From contig RDXE01000028.1 in the NCBI GenBank assembly GCA_004292755.1, forward strand, positions 1 through 64,000: a stretch of 64,000 nt of DNA, in the 5' to 3' direction. The first letter of the stretch is position 1. Every line of letters starts with the position of its first letter. This document shows positions 1 to 8,768 of this stretch, piece by piece. The notes under the pieces are model-generated. The model saw only the letters and a list, made by a program, of their open reading frames with translations, was not told the DNA's origin and ran no database searches. Source of the stretch: Alphaproteobacteria bacterium. Lineage in GTDB: Bacteria > Pseudomonadota > Alphaproteobacteria > Elsterales > Elsteraceae. The position numbers were made by a program, and so were the translations under genes.

Positions 1-664
1 GCCGCCGCGCGGCCGCCAGCACGATGTTGCCCTTGTCTGAAGCGCCAACCAGCGTGGCGATGCGATCCCCTGAGGGATCAACCAGCACCGCGGTCACCTC
101 TGAGCCGACGCTGCGCTTTACGCTCAAGGGGAGCAGGCGCGCGACCTCGGTCTCGACTGTCAGCACCCAGCCGCCCGCCAAGGGCACCACCAGATTGACC
201 AGCGCCTCATCTGCTCGCAAGTCCCACACGACCTGCCCGGTGGCGCGCACAGCAGCGATCATGACCGGATCGATGTCCGTTGGGGACCGACTGCCGATCA
301 GCGGCGTCAGCACTCCGTCACGGTCGATGATCGCGGCGCGGGAGACCAACCCTGGCGGCTCCCTGGTCAGCAAGCGGTTGAAACGCCGAATCACAACCTT
401 GGAATCCTGCGCGACGTCAACGACGGCCTCGGTCAACCCCAAGGGCCGGATCAACGCCGCGGCGACATCTTCGGCCATCGCATTGGCCAAACGTTGAAGA
501 TACCCTTCCACCTCGGCGCGTTGTCTGGTGAGGGCGGCGTGCGTGACCAGCAAAGCGATTACAAGCCCGATGCCGGCACAACAAAGCACCCCAAGCAGGG
601 CCAGCCATGCTTGCGACAGCACGCCCAATTGGCTCCGAGCCACCCCCTGTTGGGTTCCCCTCAT
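1..664 (-). CDS. Membrane-anchored sensor protein, N-terminal part (cut by window edge)
   Basis: An open frame on the minus strand runs from an ATG at 664 to the window edge with no stop. A purine-rich stretch (AGGGGCAGGG) lies directly upstream of the ATG. The protein begins with a short basic segment and one clear transmembrane helix (about residues 18-38, rich in Leu, Ala, Val and Gly), then a charged helix and an alpha/beta segment. This layout matches the extracytoplasmic sensing part of a Cache-like sensor kinase, diguanylate cyclase or chemoreceptor. The output domain lies outside the window, so its class cannot be told. It is divergent from hemA, with about 130 bases between the two starts. 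Confidence 0.6.
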   Translation of the reverse strand, partial: MRGTQQGVARSQLGVLSQAWLALLGVLCCAGIGLVIALLVTHAALTRQRAEVEGYLQRLANAMAEDVAAALIRPLGLTEAVVDVAQDSKVVIRRFNRLLTREPPGLVSRAAIIDRDGVLTPLIGSRSPTDIDPVMIAAVRATGQVVWDLRADEALVNLVVPLAGGWVLTVETEVARLLPLSVKRSVGSEVTAVLVDPSGDRIATLVGASDKGNIVLAAARR

Positions 665-784
665 CCCTGCCCCTGTACCTGCAACTGCACCTATTGGACG
701 TCAGATTGCCACGGGTCGCAGTCATACGCCCTTGAGAAACTGCGCCTGCGGCATTCGGTCAGGTCGGCACCCCTGTCGGCCAAG

Positions 785-800
785 CATACGGTTACGTATG
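785..800 (+). promoter_or_regulatory. Inverted repeat spanning the hemA start codon
   Basis: CATACG and CGTATG form perfect 6-base arms around a GTTA loop, and the ATG chosen as the hemA start is the end of the right arm. No convincing Shine-Dalgarno sequence precedes this ATG. A hairpin could mask the start codon, or the palindrome could be a DNA-binding site. Only the sequence is seen; the function is inference. Confidence 0.35.
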
Positions 801-2069
801 TTCGATTCTCTGCCATCCCAAGCCACCGCCGTTGCGTCGGGCGCCGGGTTCCCTGGCCCCGCGGCGACCCAGCATAACCACGACCAGCCGTTCCAGGCCT
901 ATCTTGCAGGTCTGAAGGCGGAGGGGCGCTACCGGGTGTTTGCAGACTTGGAGCGCTCGGCTGCGGATTTCCCCTGCGCCCGGTATCGGCAGGCACCAGA
1001 GGATGCAGGCCGCATGGTCACCGTCTGGTGTTCCAATGACTATCTGGGCCAGGGCCGCCACCCAGCAGTGATCGCCGCCATGCAGGAGGCGGCAACGGCT
1101 GGTGGTGTCGGTGCGGGTGGCACGCGGAATATCTCTGGCACCTCGGCTTGGCATGTGCGGCTGGAGGCCTCGCTGGCCGATTGGCATGGGACCGAGGCGG
1201 CACTGCTGTTCAATTCGGGCTATGTTGCCAACTCGGCGACGCTCAGCACCTTGGGCAAGCTGCTGCCGGGCCTTGTGATCCTGTCCGATGCGAAGAATCA
1301 CGCCTCGATGATCGACGGCATCCGCCAGTCAGGGGCGGAGCGGGTGATTGTCGGCCACAACGATCCCGAGGATCTGGCGCGCAAGCTGGCGTTGGTGGCA
1401 CCGGAGCGACCGAAGCTGGTAGCGTTCGAATCGCTCTATTCGATGGACGGCGACATCGCCCCGCTCGAGGCGATGCTGACCGTTGCCGAGCGCTTTGGTG
1501 CGATGACGTATGTCGACGAAGTGCATGCCGTTGGCCTCTACGGCCCACGGGGGGCTGGCATTGCCGATCGCGACGGGCTTGCCCACCGCATCACGATCAT
1601 CGAGGGCACGCTCGGCAAGGCGGTTGGATGTCATGGCGGCTATATCGCCGCCAGCAGGGCGATTGTGGATGCCATACGCTCGGCCGCTGCCGGATTCATC
1701 TTCACCACCTCGATGGCTCCCCCCGTTGCAGCCGCAGCCTGCGCCAGCCTTGCCGTGCTGAAGCAGGCTGCAGACCTTCGCATCCGGCATCAGGACCGCG
1801 CCGCCACCTTGAAAGCAGCCCTCACTGCTGCAGGGTTGCCCGTGCTGCCAACCGATACCCACATCGTGCCGGTGATGATCGGCGACCCCGTGCGCTGCAA
1901 AGCCATCACCGACGCGCTGTTGGAGCGGTTTGACATTTATGTTCAGCCGATCAACTACCCGACCGTCGCGCGCGGAACCGAACGGCTGCGCCTGACCCCA
2001 ACCCCCTATCACACCGATGCCATGATCGCGCACTTGGTCAAAGCACTGAGCGAATTGGTGCTAAAATAG
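798..2069 (+). CDS. hemA: 5-aminolevulinate synthase (C4 pathway)
   Basis: Condenses glycine with succinyl-CoA to 5-aminolevulinate, the first step of tetrapyrrole synthesis in alphaproteobacteria and mitochondria. The 423-residue product has the fold type I alpha-oxoamine synthase layout: the GSGGTRN-type region as [10 protein letters not shown], the SGYVAN and [13 protein letters not shown] segments, the [14 protein letters not shown]-ring segment, the Schiff-base lysine at about residue 274 (GTLGKAVG) and the ALAS-typical C-terminal [16 protein letters not shown]. These favour ALAS over BioF or KBL relatives. The frame is open further upstream, but ATG 798 gives a near-normal length, with about 28 extra N-terminal residues before the conserved [11 protein letters not shown]. 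The URC operon follows about 85 bases downstream, with no obvious functional link. Confidence 0.93.
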   Translation: MFDSLPSQATAVASGAGFPGPAATQHNHDQPFQAYLAGLKAEGRYRVFADLERSAADFPCARYRQAPEDAGRMVTVWCSNDYLGQGRHPAVIAAMQEAATAGGVGAGGTRNISGTSAWHVRLEASLADWHGTEAALLFNSGYVANSATLSTLGKLLPGLVILSDAKNHASMIDGIRQSGAERVIVGHNDPEDLARKLALVAPERPKLVAFESLYSMDGDIAPLEAMLTVAERFGAMTYVDEVHAVGLYGPRGAGIADRDGLAHRITIIEGTLGKAVGCHGGYIAASRAIVDAIRSAAAGFIFTTSMAPPVAAAACASLAVLKQAADLRIRHQDRAATLKAALTAAGLPVLPTDTHIVPVMIGDPVRCKAITDALLERFDIYVQPINYPTVARGTERLRLTPTPYHTDAMIAHLVKALSELVLK

Positions 2070-2154
2070 AGCGAACCCCAGCGGATCAGGTCTCGCGTGC
2101 GACTTGACGTCGCGTTAGGGTACGGCTTTCGCCTTGCTGCTGCGGAGCCGTGCC

Positions 2155-3396
2155 TTGACCCGACCGATTGTTCTTGCCTCCCACCCCCTGGCGGCCAGCC
2201 CGCAGAAAGTGCCGTTGCGCTGGGGAGCGGCGACGGCGGCAGAACGCGGACCCGTGGTCGCCTCGCTGACCCGCCCGGCAGAGCGCAACGTGATCGGCAC
2301 CCATGGCGGCTCGTACGCCGTTTACCGGGCCTTGGCAGTCGCCGCGGGAACACTTGACCGCGACCATCGCCCGGACCTGACCGACACTCACCCAGCGGCT
2401 GACATTGTCGCCAATCCCCGCTGGCACGACCCCGATGCCATTGTCTCCCTCGACCCCTGGGGGCATTGCGTGACCGAGGTGTTCGCAGACCGGCTGGCGG
2501 CTGGTGTCGATGTCCGCCCGACCATCGCCGTCACCCGCGCTCACATCCAGATGCCGGAACTGGCGGACGCGATCCGCGCCGGGCGGTTGGTTCCCGACGG
2601 GGCTGTGCTGCGCGAGAGTGGGCATGTCCGCACCACCAAGATCGCGATTGATCCCGTCTGGTGGCTGCCAGGCATTGCCCGGCGGTTTGACATTCCGGTG
2701 GCGCGTCTGCGCCGTGAGTTGTTTGAACAGACTGGCGGCATGTTTCCAGAGCTGATCACGCGCTCTGACTTGGACGTGTTTCTGCCACCCATTGGCGGCA
2801 CCACCTTGTACCTGTTCGGCGATCCGGCCCGGCTGTCGGATCCGGCGGTGCGGGTGGCCTGCCGCGTCCACGATGAGTGCAACGGCTCGGACGTGTTCGG
2901 CTCGGACATCTGCACCTGCCGCCCCTACCTGACCCATGGCATTGAAGTGTGTGTGGAGATGGCGCAACAGGGCGGTCTTGGGCTGATTGTCTATAACCGC
3001 AAGGAGGGCCGCGCGCTGGGCGAGGTGACCAAATTCCTGGTCTACAACGCACGCAAACGCCACCCCGCCGGTGACCGCGCCGATGCCTACTTCCAGCGCA
3101 CGGAATGTGTGGCAGGCGTCCAGGACATGCGCTTTCAGGAATTGATGCCAGACATCTTCCACTGGCTTGGCATCCGCCGGATCGAGCGCTGGGTGTCGAT
3201 GTCGAATATGAAGCACGGCGCGTTGACGGCTGCCGGTATCACTGTCGACACCCAGGTGCCGATCCCCGACGAGTTGATCCCCGCTGACGCGCAAGTGGAG
3301 ATGGAGGCGAAAAAGGCGGCTGGCTACTTCACCGCCACCCCTGCCCCAACCCTGGAGGATTTGAGCCAAGTGACGGGACGGGGCCTCGACCAGTGA
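2155..3396 (+). CDS. GTP cyclohydrolase II-like protein of the URC uracil catabolism operon (URC1-type)
   Basis: About 413 residues. The C-terminal half resembles RibA: a zinc-site-like DEC...CTC arrangement (HDECNGSDVFGSDICTC, around residues 235-260), then YNRKEGRALG, a variant of the RibA YxRQEGRG loop. The long N-terminal extension (THGGSYAVYRALA) and the pairing with a DUF1688 protein and UPRTase identify the URC1-type relative rather than riboflavin-pathway RibA. In Lachancea kluyveri URC1 is required for uracil catabolism. TTG 2155 is preferred because GGAG lies 7 bases upstream; an in-frame TTG at 2134 lacks this. The 3' end overlaps the next gene (GTGA), so the two are translationally coupled. 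The exact chemistry of the bacterial enzyme is not evident from sequence. Confidence 0.85.
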   Translation: MTRPIVLASHPLAASPQKVPLRWGAATAAERGPVVASLTRPAERNVIGTHGGSYAVYRALAVAAGTLDRDHRPDLTDTHPAADIVANPRWHDPDAIVSLDPWGHCVTEVFADRLAAGVDVRPTIAVTRAHIQMPELADAIRAGRLVPDGAVLRESGHVRTTKIAIDPVWWLPGIARRFDIPVARLRRELFEQTGGMFPELITRSDLDVFLPPIGGTTLYLFGDPARLSDPAVRVACRVHDECNGSDVFGSDICTCRPYLTHGIEVCVEMAQQGGLGLIVYNRKEGRALGEVTKFLVYNARKRHPAGDRADAYFQRTECVAGVQDMRFQELMPDIFHWLGIRRIERWVSMSNMKHGALTAAGITVDTQVPIPDELIPADAQVEMEAKKAAGYFTATPAPTLEDLSQVTGRGLDQ

Positions 3397-4562
3397 GCCA
3401 TCCCCTGTTGTCGGCTGCGGCCGTCCGCCGCTCCGCCGACCATCTGTTCGCCCTGGCTGGGGCGGGCAGCCTTACCCATTGGCACATCGATCCAGAGGCG
3501 CTGCCCCGTGCAGTAGACACGGTGGCAACCACCATCCGCAGCGCCTATCCCGACCTTGCGATCCCCTATCATGCGCGGTGGCGCCACTTTGCCGTTGGCG
3601 GGCGCGACCGCTGGGCACAGTTGAGTGCGGACCTTTCTGCTGCCGAGCGGTTGGAAGCCGCTGTCGAGGCGGTGATCGTGTCCGTCCTGCTGGATGCCGG
3701 GGCTGGCACCACGTGGCACGTGGCTGAGGATGGCAGGCGCTATCACCGCTCCGAAGGTTTGGCCGTCGCCAGCCTTGCCGCCTATGGCGCTGGCGTGTTT
3801 TCCGCCGGGCCGTCGCCCAGACGAGTCGATGCCGCTGCCTTGCAACGCCTGGACGAATCGGCCCTGGCCCCGGCGTTTCAAGTCAGTGCGGCCAATCCGC
3901 TGCCGGGGATGGCGGGCCGGGTGGCCTTGCTTCAGCGGTTGGGCGCAGTGGTTGCAGCGCGCACCGACGTGTTCCCGACCGGGCGTCTCGGCGCCTTCGC
4001 CCACAGTCTGGCCCACCGCCCGGCCGTGGCGGCTGAGGATATCCTGGCCGCTGTGCTGGAAGTGTTCGGTCCAGTCTGGCCGGGTGGTCGCCAGGTGGCG
4101 GGCGTGGACCTGGGCGATGCTTGGCCACACGACCAAGCGCTGGAGGCTGGCCATGTGCCCTTCCATAAGCTGAGCCAATGGCTAAGCTACTCTCTGCTGG
4201 AGCCGTTGGAGGCGGCGGGCATCACTGTGACCGGCCTCGATGGCCTAACCGGCCTGCCGGAGTATCGCAACGGCGGCTTGATGATCGACACCGGCCTGAT
4301 CGTGCCGCGCGATCCGGGGCTGCTGACCACGCCGCTCAGTGTCGGGCATCCCGCCGTGGTGGAATGGCGCGCGCTCACCGTCGCGTGGCTGGACCGGTTG
4401 CGGGCCCCAGTGGCGCGCGCCCTTACCCTCGATCCGGACCAGTTTCCCCTCGCCCGCCTGTTGGAGGGTGGCACCTGGGCCGCTGGACGCGCCATCGCCG
4501 CACGGCTGCGCGCCGATGGTGGCCCTCCTCTGCAGCTTTTGCTCGATGGAACCGTGTTCTGA
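3393..4562 (+). CDS. URC4/urg3 family protein (DUF1688), uracil catabolism
   Basis: A 389-residue protein starting at a GTG that overlaps the upstream stop. It matches the DUF1688 (URC4/Urg3) family by its N-terminal run of conserved motifs (SLTHWHIDPEALPRAVD, IPYHARWRHF) and its later LSQWLSYSLLEPLEAAGI and GLTGLPEYRNGGL segments. The family has no signal peptide or membrane helices and no well-established catalytic mechanism; in yeast URC4 is essential for growth on uracil as nitrogen source. Position between a URC1-type protein and UPRTase supports a role acting on a uracil-derived nucleotide intermediate. It overlaps the next gene by TGATG, giving a coupled three-gene operon. Confidence 0.87.
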   Translation: MSHPLLSAAAVRRSADHLFALAGAGSLTHWHIDPEALPRAVDTVATTIRSAYPDLAIPYHARWRHFAVGGRDRWAQLSADLSAAERLEAAVEAVIVSVLLDAGAGTTWHVAEDGRRYHRSEGLAVASLAAYGAGVFSAGPSPRRVDAAALQRLDESALAPAFQVSAANPLPGMAGRVALLQRLGAVVAARTDVFPTGRLGAFAHSLAHRPAVAAEDILAAVLEVFGPVWPGGRQVAGVDLGDAWPHDQALEAGHVPFHKLSQWLSYSLLEPLEAAGITVTGLDGLTGLPEYRNGGLMIDTGLIVPRDPGLLTTPLSVGHPAVVEWRALTVAWLDRLRAPVARALTLDPDQFPLARLLEGGTWAAGRAIAARLRADGGPPLQLLLDGTVF

Positions 4563-5203
4563 TGACCAGCGCTGACCCTGCCCTGCACCTGCTCGGCCAC
4601 CCGTTGATCCAACACAAGCTGTCGGTGATGCGCGCCGCGGCAACGCCGACTGGCGAGTTCCGCCGCCTGATGCGCGAGATCGCGACCTTGATGGCCTATG
4701 AGCTCACCCGCGATCTGCCGATGGAAGAAACCGAGATCGAGACGCCGCTCGCCTTCACTCGCGTCCCGATGCTGACCGGCAAAAAGCTGTGCCTCGTTTC
4801 GGTCTTGCGCGCGGGTCATGGCTTGCTCGACGGCATGCTGGACCTGCTGCCATCAGCCCGCGTCGGCCATATCGGCCTTTATCGCGAGCCCGCCACGCGT
4901 GTTCCAGTGGAGTATTATCTGAAGCTGCCGGAGGATTTGGCGGATCGCGATGCCATCGTGATCGACCCATTGCTCGCCACCGGTAACTCCATGGCGGCGG
5001 CCGTGCAGCGTTTGATCGACTACCATGCTCGCTCGATCAAAGTTGCCGTGCTGATCGCGGCACCTGAGGGGTTGGCGACCTTCCGCCTTGCTCACCCGGA
5101 CGTACCGGTGTTCGCGTGCGCCGTCGATGCCGGGTTGGATACCAATGGCTTCATTCTCCCCGGCCTGGGCGACGCCGGGGATCGGTTGTTCGGAACGCGA
5201 TAG
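4562..5203 (+). CDS. Uracil phosphoribosyltransferase (URC6-type)
   Basis: A 213-residue type I phosphoribosyltransferase that makes UMP from uracil and PRPP. Visible motifs are the N-terminal HPLIQHKLSVMR, the ETPLAFTRVP region, SVLRAGHGLLDGML, the PRPP-binding loop VIDPLLATGNSM and the uracil-binding C-terminal end DAGLDTNGFILPGLGDAGDR. ATG 4562 overlaps the DUF1688 stop codon. The family is normally called Upp in salvage; here the operon with URC1- and URC4-type genes indicates the catabolic URC6 role, in which uracil must first be ribosylated. A pair of identical hairpins begins about 30 bases after the stop. Confidence 0.9.
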   Translation: MTSADPALHLLGHPLIQHKLSVMRAAATPTGEFRRLMREIATLMAYELTRDLPMEETEIETPLAFTRVPMLTGKKLCLVSVLRAGHGLLDGMLDLLPSARVGHIGLYREPATRVPVEYYLKLPEDLADRDAIVIDPLLATGNSMAAAVQRLIDYHARSIKVAVLIAAPEGLATFRLAHPDVPVFACAVDAGLDTNGFILPGLGDAGDRLFGTR

Positions 5204-5233
5204 GCAAACCATGCAGAGCCGCGCGCGACCCGA

Positions 5234-5272
5234 GCGGCTAAAGCCGCGAGTTCAAAATGCGGCTAAAGCCGC
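5234..5272. repeat. Tandem pair of identical hairpins between convergent genes
   Basis: The 14-mer GCGGCTAAAGCCGC occurs at 5234-5247 and again at 5259-5272, separated by 11 A+T-rich bases. Each copy folds into a 5-bp GCGGC/GCCGC stem with a TAAA loop. The second copy contains the stop codon of the minus-strand gene that follows. The position suits bidirectional transcription termination, or copies of a genome-wide short palindromic repeat. No U-tract is evident. Confidence 0.6.
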
Positions 5273-5943
5273 GGGGGGCGGCGGCAGTGGTCAATGATGA
5301 TGCGGCCCAAGGCGCCGCGGACCCGCCCCCACTGCTCCTCATCGGTGAAGTCAAGGTCGGCCAGCGGTTCCAGCAGATCGCGCAGGCGACCCTCTTCCGG
5401 GGGCGGTTCGCGCTCCGGTCGGCGGCTGTGTAAATCGATGGCACCGGTGATGATAAGCGACTGCGTGCCATCGAACGGGCCGACCATGCTGGCACGCGCA
5501 TACATCTGCCGCTCTCGATCCAGGATGGTGCGCTCGGCCTCCACCCAGTCTGGCGGCGGGGTGCCAGTGGCAGGTACCATGGCCAGATCGAACATCGAAT
5601 GCCCCTGGGCGCCGACCAGCATCACCAATGTCAAACCATCGCTGGGTGGCAGCAGGAGCGGCACTTCCGCCCGGAAACCCTGGTGCTTCCGCAAGTCCCA
5701 GTCGGCTGTGGACCCTGTCGGGTCGGTCACAGTCAAGGTGCGGCGAACCACCATCACCGGGCCAAACCGCCCGATGTGCGACCAGGGATCGGCAGGTCGA
5801 TCCTCGGCAACGGCCAATGGACCCAACAGCGGCTCCAAGTCAACCTCGACTGAGCGACGGCGTGGTAACACCCAAGTCGCCAAGTTTGGCCCGCGATCAT
5901 ACACTTGTAAGATCACACCGGATTCGATGGTTGGAGCCGTCAT
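5263..5943 (-). CDS. Uncharacterized cytosolic protein
   Basis: About 226 residues with no signal peptide, membrane helix or family motif that I recognise. The middle contains a possible strand-rich core (FGPVMVVRRTLTV, LTLVMLVGAQGHSMFDLAMV), and the C-terminal third is acidic and Pro/Arg-rich (ERTILDRERQMYARASMVG, DFTDEEQWGRVRGALGRIIID). ATG 5943 is preferred over an upstream in-frame GTG at 5955 because GAGTGG lies at a suitable distance. Its 3' end runs into the duplicated hairpin shared with the convergent URC operon. Codon use and G+C look like the neighbours, so it is probably a native gene; no function is assigned. Confidence 0.6.
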   Translation of the reverse strand: MTAPTIESGVILQVYDRGPNLATWVLPRRRSVEVDLEPLLGPLAVAEDRPADPWSHIGRFGPVMVVRRTLTVTDPTGSTADWDLRKHQGFRAEVPLLLPPSDGLTLVMLVGAQGHSMFDLAMVPATGTPPPDWVEAERTILDRERQMYARASMVGPFDGTQSLIITGAIDLHSRRPEREPPPEEGRLRDLLEPLADLDFTDEEQWGRVRGALGRIIIDHCRRPPRL

Positions 5944-6198
5944 CTCAATATCCACTCAATGGTTGCGCCCGCGCGACAAAAACACAAGTGAGCCACCGCC
6001 AGTCTTAGCGGCAATACAGCAGCCTCAAAGGACGCCATCGAACCAGTACACACATTCCCTGCGTCGGGCTTCGCACCACTTCCAAGCAGTTGCTGTGATC
6101 GACATGGTTATTCTGACGCCCAATTTCAGGAGCATGCCTGACCAGATCGATTGCGACAATCCTGTTTCTTGAACCGCAGAACCCCAATCCTCCGCCCG
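5944..6198. other. Intergenic region upstream of the hypothetical gene
   Basis: About 255 bases between the start of the minus-strand hypothetical gene and the stop of the downstream-most Liv gene. It is less G+C-rich than its surroundings and presumably holds the promoter for the hypothetical gene. A 65-codon minus frame entering from 6202 has no family resemblance or ribosome-binding site and was not called. Confidence 0.4.
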
Positions 6199-6936
6199 TC
6201 ACGCCTCGCTGCCCAGGTAGGCACGGCGAACCGCAGGGTTCGCGCGCACGGACGCGGGTGATCCTTCAGCTATCAACTTACCTGCATCCAGCACCAGCAC
6301 ACGATCGGCGAAGGCGAAAACAACATCCATATCATGCTCGGTGAATAGTACCGCGACATGGTCGCGACGGGCAAGGGTAACAGCGACTGTCATCAAGGTT
6401 CGACGTTCGGCCGGGGCTGTCCCCGCCGTGGGCTCATCCAACAGCAGCAGGCGCGGACGATTGCTGAGCGCCAGTGCCAGCTCCAGCCGCTTCAAGTCGC
6501 CATACGCAAGGTCCCCCGCTGGCCGGTCGGCTTGATCTGCTAACTCGACGGCGGCCAGCAGGCTGTCGGCGTCAGCGACGGCGGTGCTGGCAAGCCGCCG
6601 CCAGAGTCGCCACAAGCCGCGGTCCCGTGCCACCAGCGCAGTTTGAAGATTCTCGCGCACGGTCATTGAGGCAAAGGCTTGCGCGATTTGAAAGCCGCGA
6701 CCCACGCGATGGCGGGCAAGGCGTCGCGGACTCCACCCAGTGGTGTCGACACCCGCAATCGCAAGCCGCCCGCGGTCGGGCATCAACTGACCCGTCAAGA
6801 GATTGAACAGGGTGGTCTTACCCGCCCCATTGGGGCCGATCAGCGCCACCACCTCCCCCGCCATCACGCGGAGCGACACCCCATCGACGGCCCTCACGCC
6901 GCCAAAGGTTTTGACAAGGTCGGTCGCCTCAAGCAT
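6199..6936 (-). CDS. Branched-chain amino acid-type ABC transporter ATPase (LivG-like)
   Basis: A 245-residue ABC ATPase that would energise the adjacent permease at the inner membrane. Walker A is GPNGAGKTT, Walker B is LLLLDEPTAG, and the H-loop is TEHDMD. The region before Walker B reads AYGDLKRLELALAL, the LivG-type form of the signature instead of LSGGQ. FGGVRAVDGVSL near the N-terminus is also LivG-like. ATG 6936 lies within the end of the permease gene (8-base overlap), so it is the last gene of a coupled set. No LivF partner follows, so either this ATPase works as a homodimer or LivF is encoded elsewhere. Confidence 0.88.
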   Translation of the reverse strand: MLEATDLVKTFGGVRAVDGVSLRVMAGEVVALIGPNGAGKTTLFNLLTGQLMPDRGRLAIAGVDTTGWSPRRLARHRVGRGFQIAQAFASMTVRENLQTALVARDRGLWRLWRRLASTAVADADSLLAAVELADQADRPAGDLAYGDLKRLELALALSNRPRLLLLDEPTAGTAPAERRTLMTVAVTLARRDHVAVLFTEHDMDVVFAFADRVLVLDAGKLIAEGSPASVRANPAVRRAYLGSEA

Positions 6937-8761
6937 CGCGCGTGCGCCGACTCACCGCGCCCACCACCCCCTGAGGGAACACGAGCACCACACCCAAGAT
7001 GATCAGCCCTAAGGCCATACGCCACAGGTCCGTGGCGCGGGTCAGCACATCCTCCAGCCCAACGAACACCAGCGCCCCGACAAGCGGGCCAGACAGGGTG
7101 TGGATGCCGCCCAGCAACACCATCAGCAAGCCGTCCACGGACTTTGGAATCGCAAGATAGGTTGGAAACACCGAGCCCTTGGCATAGGCGAACAAGCCGC
7201 CAGCCATCCCCGCTGCGGCGCCCGCAATGGCAAACGCAGCCCACTGCAGACGCACCACGGGGATGCCGAGAGCCGCTGCACGCAGCGGTGCATCGCGCCC
7301 GGCACGCAAGCCATAGCCCCACGGCGCCAGGATCGCCCGGCGCAACACCAGCATTCCGCCGAGGCAGAGGGTCAGGGTGAGGTAATAGAACGCAAGGCCA
7401 CCCCCCTCCCAGCCTGCGGCGCGCACGCCCAGGATGCCGTTATCGCCACCGGTCAGGGCAACCCACTGGAACGCTGCCGACCATAGGATTTGCGCGAAGG
7501 CAAGGCTCAGCATCGCGAGATAAACACCCGAGAGATGGGCGCACATCACGCCAAACGCAGCCCCCGCCAAACCCGCGGCGAAGGGCGCGAGCGCCAAACC
7601 GACAGCCATCGGCGCAGCCCAGTGCTTGACGGCCAGCGCGACCGCGTAGGCGCCCACGCCAAACAGGCCCGCATGCCCGAAGGAGACCAACCCCGCTGGT
7701 CCCAACAGCAAGTGGAGCGAGGCTGCAAACAGGATGAACACAGCGGCCTCAGTCGCCAGTGTGACCACATGCTGAGAGCCAGCCAGCGGCAGCAGTATGG
7801 CCGCCGTCAAGGCAACCCAGGCAATCTGGCGAACCCGCGGCCCGGCAGCCCGCAACACCGCCACGGCCTCACCACCGCGAGCATGGGCCAATGGGCGGCC
7901 CAGCAATCCATGGGGGCGCACCACCAGCACGGCCGCCATCACCAGAAAGATCAGCACCAGGGTGATCTCTGGCAGCACAAGGATGCCGAAGGCGTGAACT
8001 TGGCCAATCAGCAACGCCGCCAGATAGGCGCCGGGAACCGAGCCAAGACCACCGACCACCACCACCACAAACACTTCGGCAATGATCGCAAGGTCCATGT
8101 GGCTGGTCACAGCCTCACGCGGCAGCTGCAGCGCGCCGCCCAGACCAGCGAGGGTGGAGCCAAGGGCAAACACCGCGGTGAACAGCAGGCGCTGGTCGAC
8201 GCCAAGGGCGGCAACCGTCTCCCGATCATGGGTTGCCGCACGCACCAGCATGCCAAAGCGGGTGTGACGCACCAGTGCCCACAGCCCGGCCAGCACCACG
8301 GGACCAATGGTAATCAACACCAAGTCATAGACAGGGAAGGGTTGGCCCAGAATCTCGATGGAAAACCGCAACCCCGGTGCGCGCGGCCCCAGAATGTCCT
8401 GCGGGCCCCAGATCAACAGCACCAGATCCTGAACGATCAGCACCACGCCGAAGGTGGCGAGCAATTGAAACAACTCCGGCGCGCGGTAGATGCGGCGCAG
8501 CAGCACCATCTCCAGCACCGTGCCAATCACACCAACAGCCAGCGCAGCACCAAGCACGCCGAGCCACCACCACATCGGGTCACCGCGTGGCAGCAACGCC
8601 AGCAGGCTGACGGCCAGATAGGCGCCCAGCATGTAGAAGCTGCCATGGGCAAAGTTGACAATGCGGGTGACGCCGAAGATCAGCGACAGCCCGCTCGCCA
8701 CTAGGAACAACGAGGAGGCGCTGGCCAAGCCGGTCAACGCCTGAATGATCAGTGCCTCCAC
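6929..8761 (-). CDS. Fused LivH-LivM ABC permease
   Basis: About 610 residues, roughly twice a single Liv permease. The first half is LivH-like: multiple helices, GLSLIFGVTRIVNFAHGSFYM near the start and the VVVVGGLGSVPGAYLAALLIG segment. The second half is LivM-like, with the LVSFGHAGLFGVGAYA, GVYLAMLSLAFAQI and LLGGIHTLSGPLVGAL segments. The frame is open to 8833, but GTG 8761 starts right after the upstream binding-protein stop and yields the usual VEALIIQALTGLA beginning. Both pore halves in one chain give a heterodimer-like permease from a single gene. Substrate is unknown; a nitrogen compound is suggested by the ureohydrolase upstream. Confidence 0.85.
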   Translation of the reverse strand: MEALIIQALTGLASASSLFLVASGLSLIFGVTRIVNFAHGSFYMLGAYLAVSLLALLPRGDPMWWWLGVLGAALAVGVIGTVLEMVLLRRIYRAPELFQLLATFGVVLIVQDLVLLIWGPQDILGPRAPGLRFSIEILGQPFPVYDLVLITIGPVVLAGLWALVRHTRFGMLVRAATHDRETVAALGVDQRLLFTAVFALGSTLAGLGGALQLPREAVTSHMDLAIIAEVFVVVVVGGLGSVPGAYLAALLIGQVHAFGILVLPEITLVLIFLVMAAVLVVRPHGLLGRPLAHARGGEAVAVLRAAGPRVRQIAWVALTAAILLPLAGSQHVVTLATEAAVFILFAASLHLLLGPAGLVSFGHAGLFGVGAYAVALAVKHWAAPMAVGLALAPFAAGLAGAAFGVMCAHLSGVYLAMLSLAFAQILWSAAFQWVALTGGDNGILGVRAAGWEGGGLAFYYLTLTLCLGGMLVLRRAILAPWGYGLRAGRDAPLRAAALGIPVVRLQWAAFAIAGAAAGMAGGLFAYAKGSVFPTYLAIPKSVDGLLMVLLGGIHTLSGPLVGALVFVGLEDVLTRATDLWRMALGLIILGVVLVFPQGVVGAVSRRTRDA

Positions 8762-8768
8762 CGTCCCA

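Noticed and set aside
2134-2154. Upstream TTG at 2134 as the start of the cyclohydrolase-like gene
   Set aside because: It lacks a Shine-Dalgarno sequence, whereas TTG 2155 has GGAG at a suitable distance.
6005-6202. A 65-codon minus frame between the Liv operon and the hypothetical gene
   Set aside because: No ribosome-binding site, no motif, and it overlaps the stop of the ATPase gene.
7490-8704. A 404-codon plus-strand open frame antisense to the fused Liv permease
   Set aside because: The product is Gln/His/Arg-rich with no family motif; it is the third-position shadow of a well-supported permease gene.
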